55,187 bases of DNA. It comes from Clostridia bacterium (lineage in GTDB: Bacteria > Bacillota > Clostridia > Oscillospirales > CAG-272). The translations under genes were made by a program, and so were the position numbers. The DNA lies in the NCBI GenBank assembly GCA_017463765.1, contig JAFTON010000098.1:1-55187 (forward strand), read 5' to 3'. This document shows positions 25,170-32,627 of the stretch, piece by piece. How positions within the stretch are numbered: the stretch's first letter is position 1; each line of letters begins with the position of its first letter. The notes beneath the pieces were generated by a model that searched no databases, had not been told where the DNA came from, and worked only from the letters and a program-made list of their open reading frames with translations.

Positions 25170-26447
25170 ATGGAAATTCACATAATAATCATAGTTGTCT
25201 GTGTATTTTTATCTGCGTACTTCTCGGCAACCGAGACAGCTTTTTCCACATACAACCGTATCAGAGTAAAGAATATGGCAGAGAAAGGAAACAAGAAGGC
25301 TGCTCTGGCTCTGAAGCTGTCGGATAACTACGATTCACTAATTTCTACAATACTTATAGGAAACAATATAGTAAACATTCTTGCTTCCTCTATGGGCGCG
25401 CTGGTATGTGCAAATCTGATTCAAAACAAAGATTTTGCTTCTGCTGTAAACACGGCAGTTCTTACGGTTGTAATTCTTATTTTTGGAGAGATATCGCCTA
25501 AAACAATGGCGAAGAACAACTCAGAGACGTTCGTTCTCTTCTCTGCACCGATAATTAACGTGTTGCGAATTGTTCTCTTCCCTCTTATTTTCGTGTTTAA
25601 CGGCTGGCAGAAACTGCTTGCTAAGATATTCAAGAAGAGTGAAGATCAGGGTATGACAGAAGAGGAGCTTATCTCTATTATTGAAGAAGCAGAAGAAGAT
25701 GGCGATATAGATAAGGAGGAAAGCGACCTTATCAAGAGTGCGATCGAATTCGGTGATCTTGAGGTTGGTGACATCTTTACCCCCAGAATCGACATCACTG
25801 CGCTTCCCGTAGGTGCAAGCAAGGACACCGTTGCAAAGGTGTTTGCAGAATCGGGATATTCACGACTCCCTGTTTATGACGAAAGCATTGATAACATTGT
25901 CGGTATTCTTTATTACAAGGACTTTTATGCAGTCGCATACAAGGCGAACGTTCCTCTACACGAGATTATTAAGCCTGTAATTTACGTTGCAATCACACAA
26001 CCTGTAAACGAGCTTATGAAGGAGCTTCAGGAAAAGCAGCTTCACATGGCTGTTGTTACAGACGAATTTGGTTCGACTGCCGGTATCGTTACGCTCGAGG
26101 ATATTCTTGAGGAAATTGTTGGCGAAATCTGGGACGAGCACGACGAGATTGTTGAGGAGATCAAGGAGGTTGGCGAGAAGGAATACGTTGTTTCCGGAAA
26201 AGCCAATATTGAAAACCTGTTCTCCGAGCTTGATCTTGATCAGGAGATCGAGTCGGTTACCGTTGGTGGCTGGGCTATGGAGGTGCTCGGAAAAATTCCC
26301 GAGGTTGGTGACAGCTTTGAGGAATACGGTCTCGCTGTTGAGGTTACTGAAATGGATGGCAGACGAGTTGAAAGCGTGCATGTCTGCGACAGAAGAGACG
26401 AAGAAAGCAATGAAGAAAATAACGATGGCAAAAATGATGAAGATTGA
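25170..26447 (+). CDS. CNNM/CorC-type (HlyC/CorC, DUF21) transporter with CBS pair
   Basis: A 425-aa membrane protein. The N-terminal DUF21/CNNM transmembrane domain spans about residues 1-180, with SATETAFSTYNRIRVKNMAE and the GEISPKTMAKN block. Two CBS domains follow (about 200-330), with DIFTPRIDI and DEFGSTAGIVTLEDILEEIV. The CorC_HlyC domain is C-terminal (about 345-412), ahead of a short Glu/Asn/Asp-rich end. Relatives (MpfA, YhdP, CorC) export or regulate magnesium and sometimes cobalt. No strong ribosome binding site is adjacent; the nearest GAAAGG is about 20 bases upstream. It is preceded by the leader ORF and attenuator described above. Confidence 0.9.
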   Translation: MEIHIIIIVVCVFLSAYFSATETAFSTYNRIRVKNMAEKGNKKAALALKLSDNYDSLISTILIGNNIVNILASSMGALVCANLIQNKDFASAVNTAVLTVVILIFGEISPKTMAKNNSETFVLFSAPIINVLRIVLFPLIFVFNGWQKLLAKIFKKSEDQGMTEEELISIIEEAEEDGDIDKEESDLIKSAIEFGDLEVGDIFTPRIDITALPVGASKDTVAKVFAESGYSRLPVYDESIDNIVGILYYKDFYAVAYKANVPLHEIIKPVIYVAITQPVNELMKELQEKQLHMAVVTDEFGSTAGIVTLEDILEEIVGEIWDEHDEIVEEIKEVGEKEYVVSGKANIENLFSELDLDQEIESVTVGGWAMEVLGKIPEVGDSFEEYGLAVEVTEMDGRRVESVHVCDRRDEESNEENNDGKNDED

Positions 26448-26502
26448 TAATATCCAGTCTTTTTGATGATTTTTGACAATATTACTTTACATTTATAGTA
26501 GA

Positions 26503-26535
26503 AAACGGCGATGTTTTTCGCCGTTTTCTTTTTTT
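26503..26535. terminator. Terminator after the CorC-like gene
   Basis: GAAAACGGCG and CGCCGTTTTC form a 10-bp stem followed by a T-run on the plus strand. It lies between convergent genes, and the flipped orientation also ends in A/T-rich sequence. Confidence 0.85.
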
Positions 26536-28051
26536 AGCTTTTCAGTTTTTCGCAAACATATTCTCTCCTTGCATTTATCGAAGCGAGGATAAATACCGTT
26601 ATCGAAAGAGCAAAAAGCATTTTCATTATTAACCAGAGTGGCGTTACTGTGCTGCCAAAGGAGACGAAAATATTATAGGAAAGAACTGCAGCAAGAAGAG
26701 ACGCAACGAGAGGAAGTACTAATGATTTCAGAGGTTTAATTACAAATCGAACCTTCTTTCTTAAACGAAGGAAGGAAAGTAGAAAATTATAACCTTCCAT
26801 TATTACTATAACAACGGCATAGCCCATTATTCCCATGCGTGGAATAAGAAACCAGACAAGAAGGACCGAAAGAAGCGAGTCCGATATATTTACCCACATT
26901 GAAAAAACCTGCTCTCCTATTCCCTTCAAAATAGAATCGGTGACGTGGTCAAGATACATTATTGGAACAACGAAGGCTAAGGTTGCTATGTAAAAGCCTG
27001 CATCATAGGAATCGTATACCACGTATCCAAGCTCCTCTGCAAAAACAAAAATAAACACTGCAGCAATCACTGCATAAGATAGCGTCAGATTTATCGCCTT
27101 CGAGGCTATGCGATTCATTCTATCTGTTTTCCCTGCCGACATATCCTCTGCAAACTCAGGAACGAGAAGTCCTGCAAAGGAGGAGAGTGGCGACATTGGA
27201 TATATTACCAGGGGCAATGCCATGCCGTGAAGTATACCATAATGAGCATATGCTTCTGCCCTGCTCTCACCACTCTCGCGCAGTTTTTTCGGAATAAGAA
27301 TGTGCTCGATATTCAGAAGAAGAGAACGAACGTAGGCTGAAAATGCCAGAGGAAGTGCAGTTTTTGACACCTCCGAAAGCTGTGGAGTTCTGTCAAATGA
27401 GTTAACTCTGTTTTTATGCCTATCATAGAAAAACTCAAGAAGAATAAGCAAAAAGCCCAAAGCCTCGGTTACAGTTATTCCGACACACAAACCTACAACT
27501 GCGCTGACGGTTCCATAAGGCAAGAAATAAGCAACCAGTGAAACGGTAAGTATTATTCTTACAATCTGGGAAAAGACCGAAACAGCTGCGTTGAAGGCTA
27601 CGCGCTTTACGCCTATAAAATAGCCTGAAAGAACAGAGCTTACGGCAGCCGGAACAAGTGAAAATGCAAGGATTCTAAGGGAATCTACGGTACGTTCATC
27701 AGAAAGCACCAGCCTGCCAAGCAGGTCGGCACCGAAAAAAAGACCGAGGGTTGCCACAACTCCAAAAAGCAAGGAATAAATGAATGCACCACGAAGCACC
27801 CTGCCAACCTCTTCCTCTCTGCCCTCACCTATAGCTGAGGCCACAAGTCTGGTTACGGTCAGACTGATTCCTGAGGTTGCGAAGGTCACGGCAAAGGAAT
27901 AAACCGTCATTACCAACGTATAGAGTCCGGTTCCCTCTGCTCCAACGGTACGCGAGATAAACGCACCGAAAAACATTGCAACCGTTTTCATCGCCAGTCC
28001 TACAAGTGTAAGAAGTATACCACTTTTAATAAACCTTTTTGCCTCGCTCAT
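26534..28051 (-). CDS. SpoVB/MurJ-like MOP-superfamily lipid flippase
   Basis: A 505-aa protein with about 14 membrane segments and the N-terminal pattern of polysaccharide-biosynthesis/MVF flippases (KSGILLTLVGLAMKTVAMFFG, then ISRTVGAEGTGLYTLVMTVY). This most resembles SpoVB, the spore cortex protein, and its YtgP/Amj-like relatives that move lipid-linked wall precursors. It ends in a short basic tail. An AGGA site precedes ATG 28051. Spore function cannot be proven; a housekeeping lipid II or teichoic-type flippase is the alternative. Confidence 0.85.
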   Translation of the reverse strand: MSEAKRFIKSGILLTLVGLAMKTVAMFFGAFISRTVGAEGTGLYTLVMTVYSFAVTFATSGISLTVTRLVASAIGEGREEEVGRVLRGAFIYSLLFGVVATLGLFFGADLLGRLVLSDERTVDSLRILAFSLVPAAVSSVLSGYFIGVKRVAFNAAVSVFSQIVRIILTVSLVAYFLPYGTVSAVVGLCVGITVTEALGFLLILLEFFYDRHKNRVNSFDRTPQLSEVSKTALPLAFSAYVRSLLLNIEHILIPKKLRESGESRAEAYAHYGILHGMALPLVIYPMSPLSSFAGLLVPEFAEDMSAGKTDRMNRIASKAINLTLSYAVIAAVFIFVFAEELGYVVYDSYDAGFYIATLAFVVPIMYLDHVTDSILKGIGEQVFSMWVNISDSLLSVLLVWFLIPRMGIMGYAVVIVIMEGYNFLLSFLRLRKKVRFVIKPLKSLVLPLVASLLAAVLSYNIFVSFGSTVTPLWLIMKMLFALSITVFILASINARREYVCEKLKS

Positions 28052-28146
28052 TTTATCCTCACAAAGTATTTTTCTGTATTTTTTTGCTGTACAATAATTA
28101 TATGAAAAGAAAATAATAAAAATATTAAAAAAATTTCAAAAAACAC

Positions 28147-28175
28147 TTGCTTTTTTCGAAGTTATGTGTTATAAT
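28147..28175 (+). promoter_or_regulatory. Promoter of rpmB
   Basis: TTGCTT (28147-28152) and TATAAT (28170-28175) with a 17-base spacer. Further down, CGCTC-GCAA-GGGCG (28223-28236) forms a short GNRA-capped hairpin just ahead of the TTGGAGG site, which could tune L28 translation. Confidence 0.65.
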
Positions 28176-28254
28176 TATCCTCGCTGATTTATGTAATCAA
28201 ATAATATTAATATAAAATTACGCTCGCAAGGGCGGGATTTTTGGAGGTGTCAAA

Positions 28255-28440
28255 ATGGCTAAATGCAGTATCTGCGGTAAGGGCGTTGTTTTCGGACATA
28301 ACGTGTCTCACTCCAACCGTAAGACCAACAGAACCTGGAAGCCCAATATCCGTAAGGTTAAGGCTGTAGTTAACGGAACCAATACTACCGTTTCCGTTTG
28401 CTCCCGTTGCCTTCGTTCCGGAAAGATCGAGCGCGCTTAA
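28255..28440 (+). CDS. rpmB: 50S ribosomal protein L28
   Basis: A 61-aa large-subunit protein with the zinc-ribbon variant: CSIC near the N-terminus (residues 4-7) and CSRC near the C-terminus (about 50-53). SHSNRKTNRTWKPN is the family core. It has a strong TTGGAGG site and its own promoter and terminator. It is a stand-alone gene here. Confidence 0.97.
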   Translation: MAKCSICGKGVVFGHNVSHSNRKTNRTWKPNIRKVKAVVNGTNTTVSVCSRCLRSGKIERA

Positions 28441-28447
28441 AGGATTT

Positions 28448-28479
28448 AAAAAACTCTGCTTGTAAGGCAGAGTTTTTTA
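28448..28479 (+). terminator. Terminator of rpmB
   Basis: ACTCTGC and GCAGAGT with a 7-base loop, followed by six T. Some read-through probably feeds the next gene, which starts 22 bases later and has no obvious promoter. Confidence 0.85.
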
Positions 28480-28499
28480 ATTATTCTGACAAAAACAAA

Positions 28500-29210
28500 A
28501 TGAAAACATTAATTGTAGATAACAGGATTTCAGAAAAATGTGAGAGAGCCCTTATTAAAGAGGGACACTCCCTTATAAAGCTGCCGAAAGATCCCAGCTT
28601 AAGCGAGGCTGTGTCTGCCCATCCAGATACGGTTCTCTTTTATGCAAACGGTGAAATAATCACCACTGCAGACTACTGTGATGCAGCAGCCTACGTTTTC
28701 AGCGATATCAGGGAAATAAATCCAAAGATAAAAATCAGCTTTACCGACGACATACGCAGCGACAGATATCCTGATGAGTGCATTATGAATGCGCTGGTAA
28801 TCGGGCAAATGATATTCTGTAAAAGCGACAGCATATCCGATGGTATAGTTGATTATGCAAGACGAAACGGATATAAGATAATACACACAAATCAAGGCTA
28901 TCCTGCCTGCTCTGTTCTCGCTTTTGGCAATTGTGCTATTACTGCGGACCACGGTATTGCTGATATACTGCGAGAAAATGGCATCAGAGTGACCTTGATA
29001 AGTCAGGGTGGTATCTCCCTGCCCCCATACGAATACGGCTTTATCGGTGGTGCAAGTGGGGTTGTGGGGAGACGCGTTTACTTCTTCGGTGATATAGGAA
29101 AGCACCCCGACAGCGAGACGCTATGCCAAGCTATCATTTCTGAGGGCTTTATTCCCTTTTCCCTATCAGATGAGGAGCTACGTGACTTCGGTGGAATTAT
29201 CGCGCTTTAA
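28500..29210 (+). CDS. DUF6873-like protein of predicted GME fold
   Basis: A 236-aa soluble protein. A longer frame opens at 28398 inside rpmB, but ATG 28500 is chosen because translation from it begins at a natural strand (MKTLIVDNRISEKCERALIK). Visible blocks are HPDTVLFYANGEI (about residues 41-53), NQGYPACSVLAFGN (about 131-144), ITADHGIADIL (about 146-156) and YGFIGGASGVVG (about 180-191). This pattern recalls the DUF6873 GME-fold family found widely in Clostridia, by memory only. The conserved His, Asp and Cys are consistent with an amidinotransferase-like ancestry, but no reaction is known. Its last 33 bases overlap the end of the convergent permease gene. Confidence 0.7.
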   Translation: MKTLIVDNRISEKCERALIKEGHSLIKLPKDPSLSEAVSAHPDTVLFYANGEIITTADYCDAAAYVFSDIREINPKIKISFTDDIRSDRYPDECIMNALVIGQMIFCKSDSISDGIVDYARRNGYKIIHTNQGYPACSVLAFGNCAITADHGIADILRENGIRVTLISQGGISLPPYEYGFIGGASGVVGRRVYFFGDIGKHPDSETLCQAIISEGFIPFSLSDEELRDFGGIIAL

Positions 29211-30224
29211 AAACGCCATGGTGCTCACGGCAATCACGGGCAGAATTATCATTCCTAAAAATCCAAACAGTGAAAAACCAATATATAGCATCATCAGCGT
29301 AACTATTGGGTGAAGATCAAGGCTTTTACCAACGATTTTCGGCTCTATGAGCTGTCTGATAACAGTGCTCACAGCAAAGAGTATTATCAAACCCACGCCA
29401 AGAAAAGCATTGCCTTCAATAAACGAAATCATGCTCCAGGGAATAAGCACTGTACCGACGCCTATTACAGGCAAAAGATCCAGTAGTGCAACCAGCATAG
29501 CGATCACGAACGCATGATCTACCCTGAGAATCCATAATCCTGTCAATATTACGGTATAGGTTATCAGCATTATTAAAGAATAGGATGAAATATATTTTTT
29601 TATTACCAGAAGAGTGGTGTTCTTCAGCCTGATAATCGTGGCAGTCAGCTTTTCCGGTAGGACAGAGGAAATAAAGCTTGCTATTTTATCGTAATCAAGA
29701 GCGAAATATACAAGAGAAATCAGGGTAACAAGAATAAAGAAGAGGAACCCGGGAAGCCCGGAGGCAAAGGTAGCTATCCATTCTGCAAGTCGCGACAGCC
29801 AATCCGAGACAAGCTCACCCACGGCAGAGCTGATTTTCGAAGCCAGGTCGGGGGAAAATAGTCCACTGAAAATCGGAACCTCCGATGAGAACAAACCAAA
29901 GAGCATACTGTATAGCCTGTTTCCTTCGTCCATATCGGCGAGAAAACGCCAGAGCGCAGTTGATACCCTCCATACAAGAAATGCAACGAGAGAAAAGAAA
30001 ATAAGCGTTGCTACAATAGACGTAATCAACCTTATCACCTTTTCGGGTACATTTATTTTAGCAGAAAGGATTCTGGCAGGTTTTACCGTAAGGGTGGCTA
30101 TTATTAATGCAATAATAAAGGGCAACAGAACCGGCAGGACATAGTCTATGAATGCGACGGTCAGGATCAGTGAGGAGAGTATTCCTACCGAAATAAGTGA
30201 AAAACGGCTTAGCTTCTCTTTCAT
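29178..30224 (-). CDS. YtvI-like AI-2E/PerM family permease
   Basis: A 348-aa membrane protein of the AI-2E transporter (PerM) superfamily. There are about eight helices in the usual 3+1+4 layout, with the amphipathic middle region (about residues 110-165) and the C-terminal block VALLDLLPVIGVGTVLIPW (about 241-259). RQLIEPKIVGKSLDLHP follows. Firmicutes relatives include the sporulation protein YtvI, and others are ion or proton antiporters; substrate unknown. It overlaps the convergent upstream gene by 33 bases at the 3' end. Confidence 0.85.
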   Translation of the reverse strand: MKEKLSRFSLISVGILSSLILTVAFIDYVLPVLLPFIIALIIATLTVKPARILSAKINVPEKVIRLITSIVATLIFFSLVAFLVWRVSTALWRFLADMDEGNRLYSMLFGLFSSEVPIFSGLFSPDLASKISSAVGELVSDWLSRLAEWIATFASGLPGFLFFILVTLISLVYFALDYDKIASFISSVLPEKLTATIIRLKNTTLLVIKKYISSYSLIMLITYTVILTGLWILRVDHAFVIAMLVALLDLLPVIGVGTVLIPWSMISFIEGNAFLGVGLIILFAVSTVIRQLIEPKIVGKSLDLHPIVTLMMLYIGFSLFGFLGMIILPVIAVSTMAFLKRDNSTEVT

Positions 30225-30305
30225 CTCAGCTCCACAAAGGTTATTTAAGATTATTATATCTACAAATAAATAAAATAATTACGAAAATAAGGAGAAAAGA
30301 AAAAA

Positions 30306-30776
30306 ATGGTAGTAATTGAAATGGAAAACGGTGGTAAAATCGAGCTTGAGCTCTACCCTGAGGCTGCACCTAAGACGGTGGCAAATTTCCTTAAGCTTGT
30401 AGGCGAAGGCTTTTACGACGGACTTATCTTCCACAGAGTAATTCCCGGCTTTATGATTCAGGGTGGCGATCCTCAGGGCACAGGTATGGGTGGCGCAAAG
30501 GAAAATATTGTGGGCGAGTTTAAGGCTAACGGCTTTGATAATCCTATAAAGCATGTTCGTGGCGTTATCTCCATGGCAAGAGCATACAATCCTAACTCTG
30601 CATCCTCTCAGTTCTTTATCATGCATGCAAATGCACCCCATCTTGACGGTCAGTATGCAGCCTTTGGTAAGGTTGTAAGCGGAATGGAGGTTGTCGATGA
30701 AATTGCATCTATCCCCACCGATTACAGCGACAGACCTAAGATTGCTATGAGAATGAAAAAGGTTTACGTTAAGTAA
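30306..30776 (+). CDS. Cyclophilin-type peptidyl-prolyl isomerase
   Basis: A 156-aa cytoplasmic cyclophilin that speeds proline isomerisation during folding. The catalytic core FHRVIPGFMIQGGDPQGTG (about residues 41-59), SASSQFFIMHANAPHLDG (about 98-115) and AAFGKVVSGMEVVDEI (about 118-133) are complete. No signal peptide is present. An AAGGAG site precedes the ATG. It is monocistronic. Confidence 0.95.
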   Translation: MVVIEMENGGKIELELYPEAAPKTVANFLKLVGEGFYDGLIFHRVIPGFMIQGGDPQGTGMGGAKENIVGEFKANGFDNPIKHVRGVISMARAYNPNSASSQFFIMHANAPHLDGQYAAFGKVVSGMEVVDEIASIPTDYSDRPKIAMRMKKVYVK

Positions 30777-30803
30777 ATTATCTTTAGCTTTTTATAAATA
30801 TTA

Positions 30804-30836
30804 ACGGCAGAAGCGAAGAGCCTCTGCCGTTTTTTT
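30804..30836 (+). terminator. Terminator of the cyclophilin gene
   Basis: ACGGCAGA (30804-30811) and TCTGCCGT (30823-30830) form a stem with an 11-base loop and a six-T tract. Confidence 0.88.
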
Positions 30837-30857
30837 CATGCATTTATGTATAACTAA

Positions 30858-32426
30858 TTACTTTTTAAAAATACCGTTGAAGATTTCCTCAAGTCTTCTG
30901 AGGAAGAGGAGGATTGCCTTAGCAATCTTCTGAATAAGAGTCATCTCCTTTACAGGCTCATCATCACCGTTATCACCATCTGCAGGTCCGTCGATAATTC
31001 CATCACCACCCTGGTTGCCGTTGCCACCACTTACGGAGTGCCATGCGTTGTTATCATCAGCACTGCCCTCGTTGTAAAGGCACTCGTGACCGTTGCTGAG
31101 ATATACCTTGCCGTCGGTAGGAATGATAAGGTCGGGAGTCTGCTTAAGAGTGTCTACCTGCCAATCGCCACCGTTGGTGAAGAGGATACCCCAATAGCCA
31201 GCAGGAACGGTTGCGTAGTAGTAGCCGTCCTCACCCTGCTCCATAGGAGTACCGGGGAAAGCAAACGCCTCAGTACCGTCAACGTTCCAATAATAGATCC
31301 ATACCTCACCCCAGCCTGCATCATCCTTAACGTAAACAGTTACGTCCTCGGTGGTATCTTCGGGAGGAATGGGAGGAACATAGTCCTTAATATCGCCCCA
31401 CTGAGAAGTTCCGTTATCGTAAATCGCACCGTCCCCGGGAATTACAAGGTCTGCGCTCTGGGTGCCGTTACCGTCGTTGAATACTACAGAATCGCATACG
31501 GAAGGAAGCTCGATAAAGTAAAGAAGCTTTTCGTCATCCCATTCCATTTCAAGACCGGGCCATGTTGTATAAGCAACGTCATTGCTGCCACCCTCAACCC
31601 ATGCGTGTACGAAAACGGTGTTCCAATATGCGCTGTCGCCAACGTAGATGGTTATCTTATCACAGTTCTCAAAGTCTACGGTAGGAGCAGAAGGAAGATT
31701 GGGGTCTGCGCCTGTAGATGCAGAAAGGACATGTCCGACCGTACCTGTTGCAGGATCAAAGGTAATAGTAACGTTCTGCTCCTCGGTAAGAGAGAATGAA
31801 TAATTACCGAACTCGCCGTTACCCTGAGTACCCCAGGACTGATTCCAGCTGTGATCAAGAGCAACCTTACACTCATAATCGCCTGCAGGAATACCTGTAA
31901 AGGTCTTTTCATAAAGGCCGGTTTCTGAATTGAGAGTCATATCATTGTATGTATTGGAAACATCCCACTCAGAACCGCAGAGACCTGCAACACCTGCAAC
32001 AGTGTAGGTGCCCTGAGAGCTACCCTGATTTCCACCGTTAGGATCGCTCTTCCAATGGCCGTTACCACTTGCCGTATCGATTATATAGGTATCACCGGCA
32101 ACAAGAGTAAGGTCACCCGACTGAGCAATCTTATAGTCCCAACTATAATCCGAACCCTGAGGAAAGGCAACAAATATGATATTCGAAATACCGGCAGGCA
32201 GAGTGCATTCGTAGATGCCGTCGCCATCAGAATCTGTCATATCAAACCATTGTTCCCCACCGTCCCAGGTATAAATAGCAAATGAGGTATTCTCGGTGCT
32301 CCATTTGCCTGGATCAAGATATACTTTTGATCCCTCTGCAGCATGTGCAGTGAGCGTAACCATGCTTACAAGCAAGGTCATTACAACCAGCAATGCAAGC
32401 AAGAACTTACGAGTATTGTTTTTCAT
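30858..32426 (-). CDS. Secreted starch-binding-type protein A (522 aa)
   Basis: A signal peptide (about 1-29, cleavage near AHA-A) is followed by modules seen in starch-binding proteins. A CBM26-like domain (about 33-125) has WFDMTDSDGDGIYECTLPAG. An X25-like domain (about 140-240) has GLCGSEWDVSNTYNDM. Two further CBM25/26-like domains follow (about 255-345 and 358-447), with AYTTWPGLEMEW, VVFNDGNGTQSADLVIP and FPGTPMEQGEDG. There is an acidic Gly/Asp linker and a C-terminal hydrophobic tail beginning MTLIQKIAKAIL. No catalytic domain, LPXTG or dockerin is visible. In gut Ruminococcus, such non-catalytic proteins (for example Sas20) hold starch at the cell surface. The CBM family calls are by pattern and need profile search. 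Confidence 0.82.
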   Translation of the reverse strand: MKNNTRKFLLALLVVMTLLVSMVTLTAHAAEGSKVYLDPGKWSTENTSFAIYTWDGGEQWFDMTDSDGDGIYECTLPAGISNIIFVAFPQGSDYSWDYKIAQSGDLTLVAGDTYIIDTASGNGHWKSDPNGGNQGSSQGTYTVAGVAGLCGSEWDVSNTYNDMTLNSETGLYEKTFTGIPAGDYECKVALDHSWNQSWGTQGNGEFGNYSFSLTEEQNVTITFDPATGTVGHVLSASTGADPNLPSAPTVDFENCDKITIYVGDSAYWNTVFVHAWVEGGSNDVAYTTWPGLEMEWDDEKLLYFIELPSVCDSVVFNDGNGTQSADLVIPGDGAIYDNGTSQWGDIKDYVPPIPPEDTTEDVTVYVKDDAGWGEVWIYYWNVDGTEAFAFPGTPMEQGEDGYYYATVPAGYWGILFTNGGDWQVDTLKQTPDLIIPTDGKVYLSNGHECLYNEGSADDNNAWHSVSGGNGNQGGDGIIDGPADGDNGDDEPVKEMTLIQKIAKAILLFLRRLEEIFNGIFKK

Positions 32427-32468
32427 AATATTTTCCTTTCTTTTATGTATTTATAAATACTCTTATAC

Positions 32469-32497
32469 ATTATATCACAGCAAAAAAAATATTACAA
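32469..32497 (-). promoter_or_regulatory. Promoter of starch-binding gene A
   Basis: On the minus strand TTGTAA (32492-32497), 17 bases, TATAAT (32469-32474). The -35 context ATATTGTAA is identical to that of genes B and C. Confidence 0.75.
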
Positions 32498-32558
32498 TAT
32501 ACTTTTAAAGAAATAAGTATTTTTGTTAAAGTTGAACAAAATAATTTTTAATTTTTAT

Positions 32559-32591
32559 AAAAAAAGCCCTTGCGTCATATGACGCAAGGGC
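32559..32591 (-). terminator. Terminator of starch-binding gene B
   Basis: A 26-bp perfect palindrome (32566-32591, core GCGTCATATGACGC) followed on the minus strand by a run of seven T. Confidence 0.88.
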
Positions 32592-32627
32592 CAAAAATGT
32601 TAGTTTACTTTTTATTAATTAAGATTA

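Noticed and set aside
26534-30224. Proof of sporulation from SpoVB-like and YtvI-like genes
   Set aside because: Both families have non-sporulation relatives, and no spore-specific regulator is in the window.
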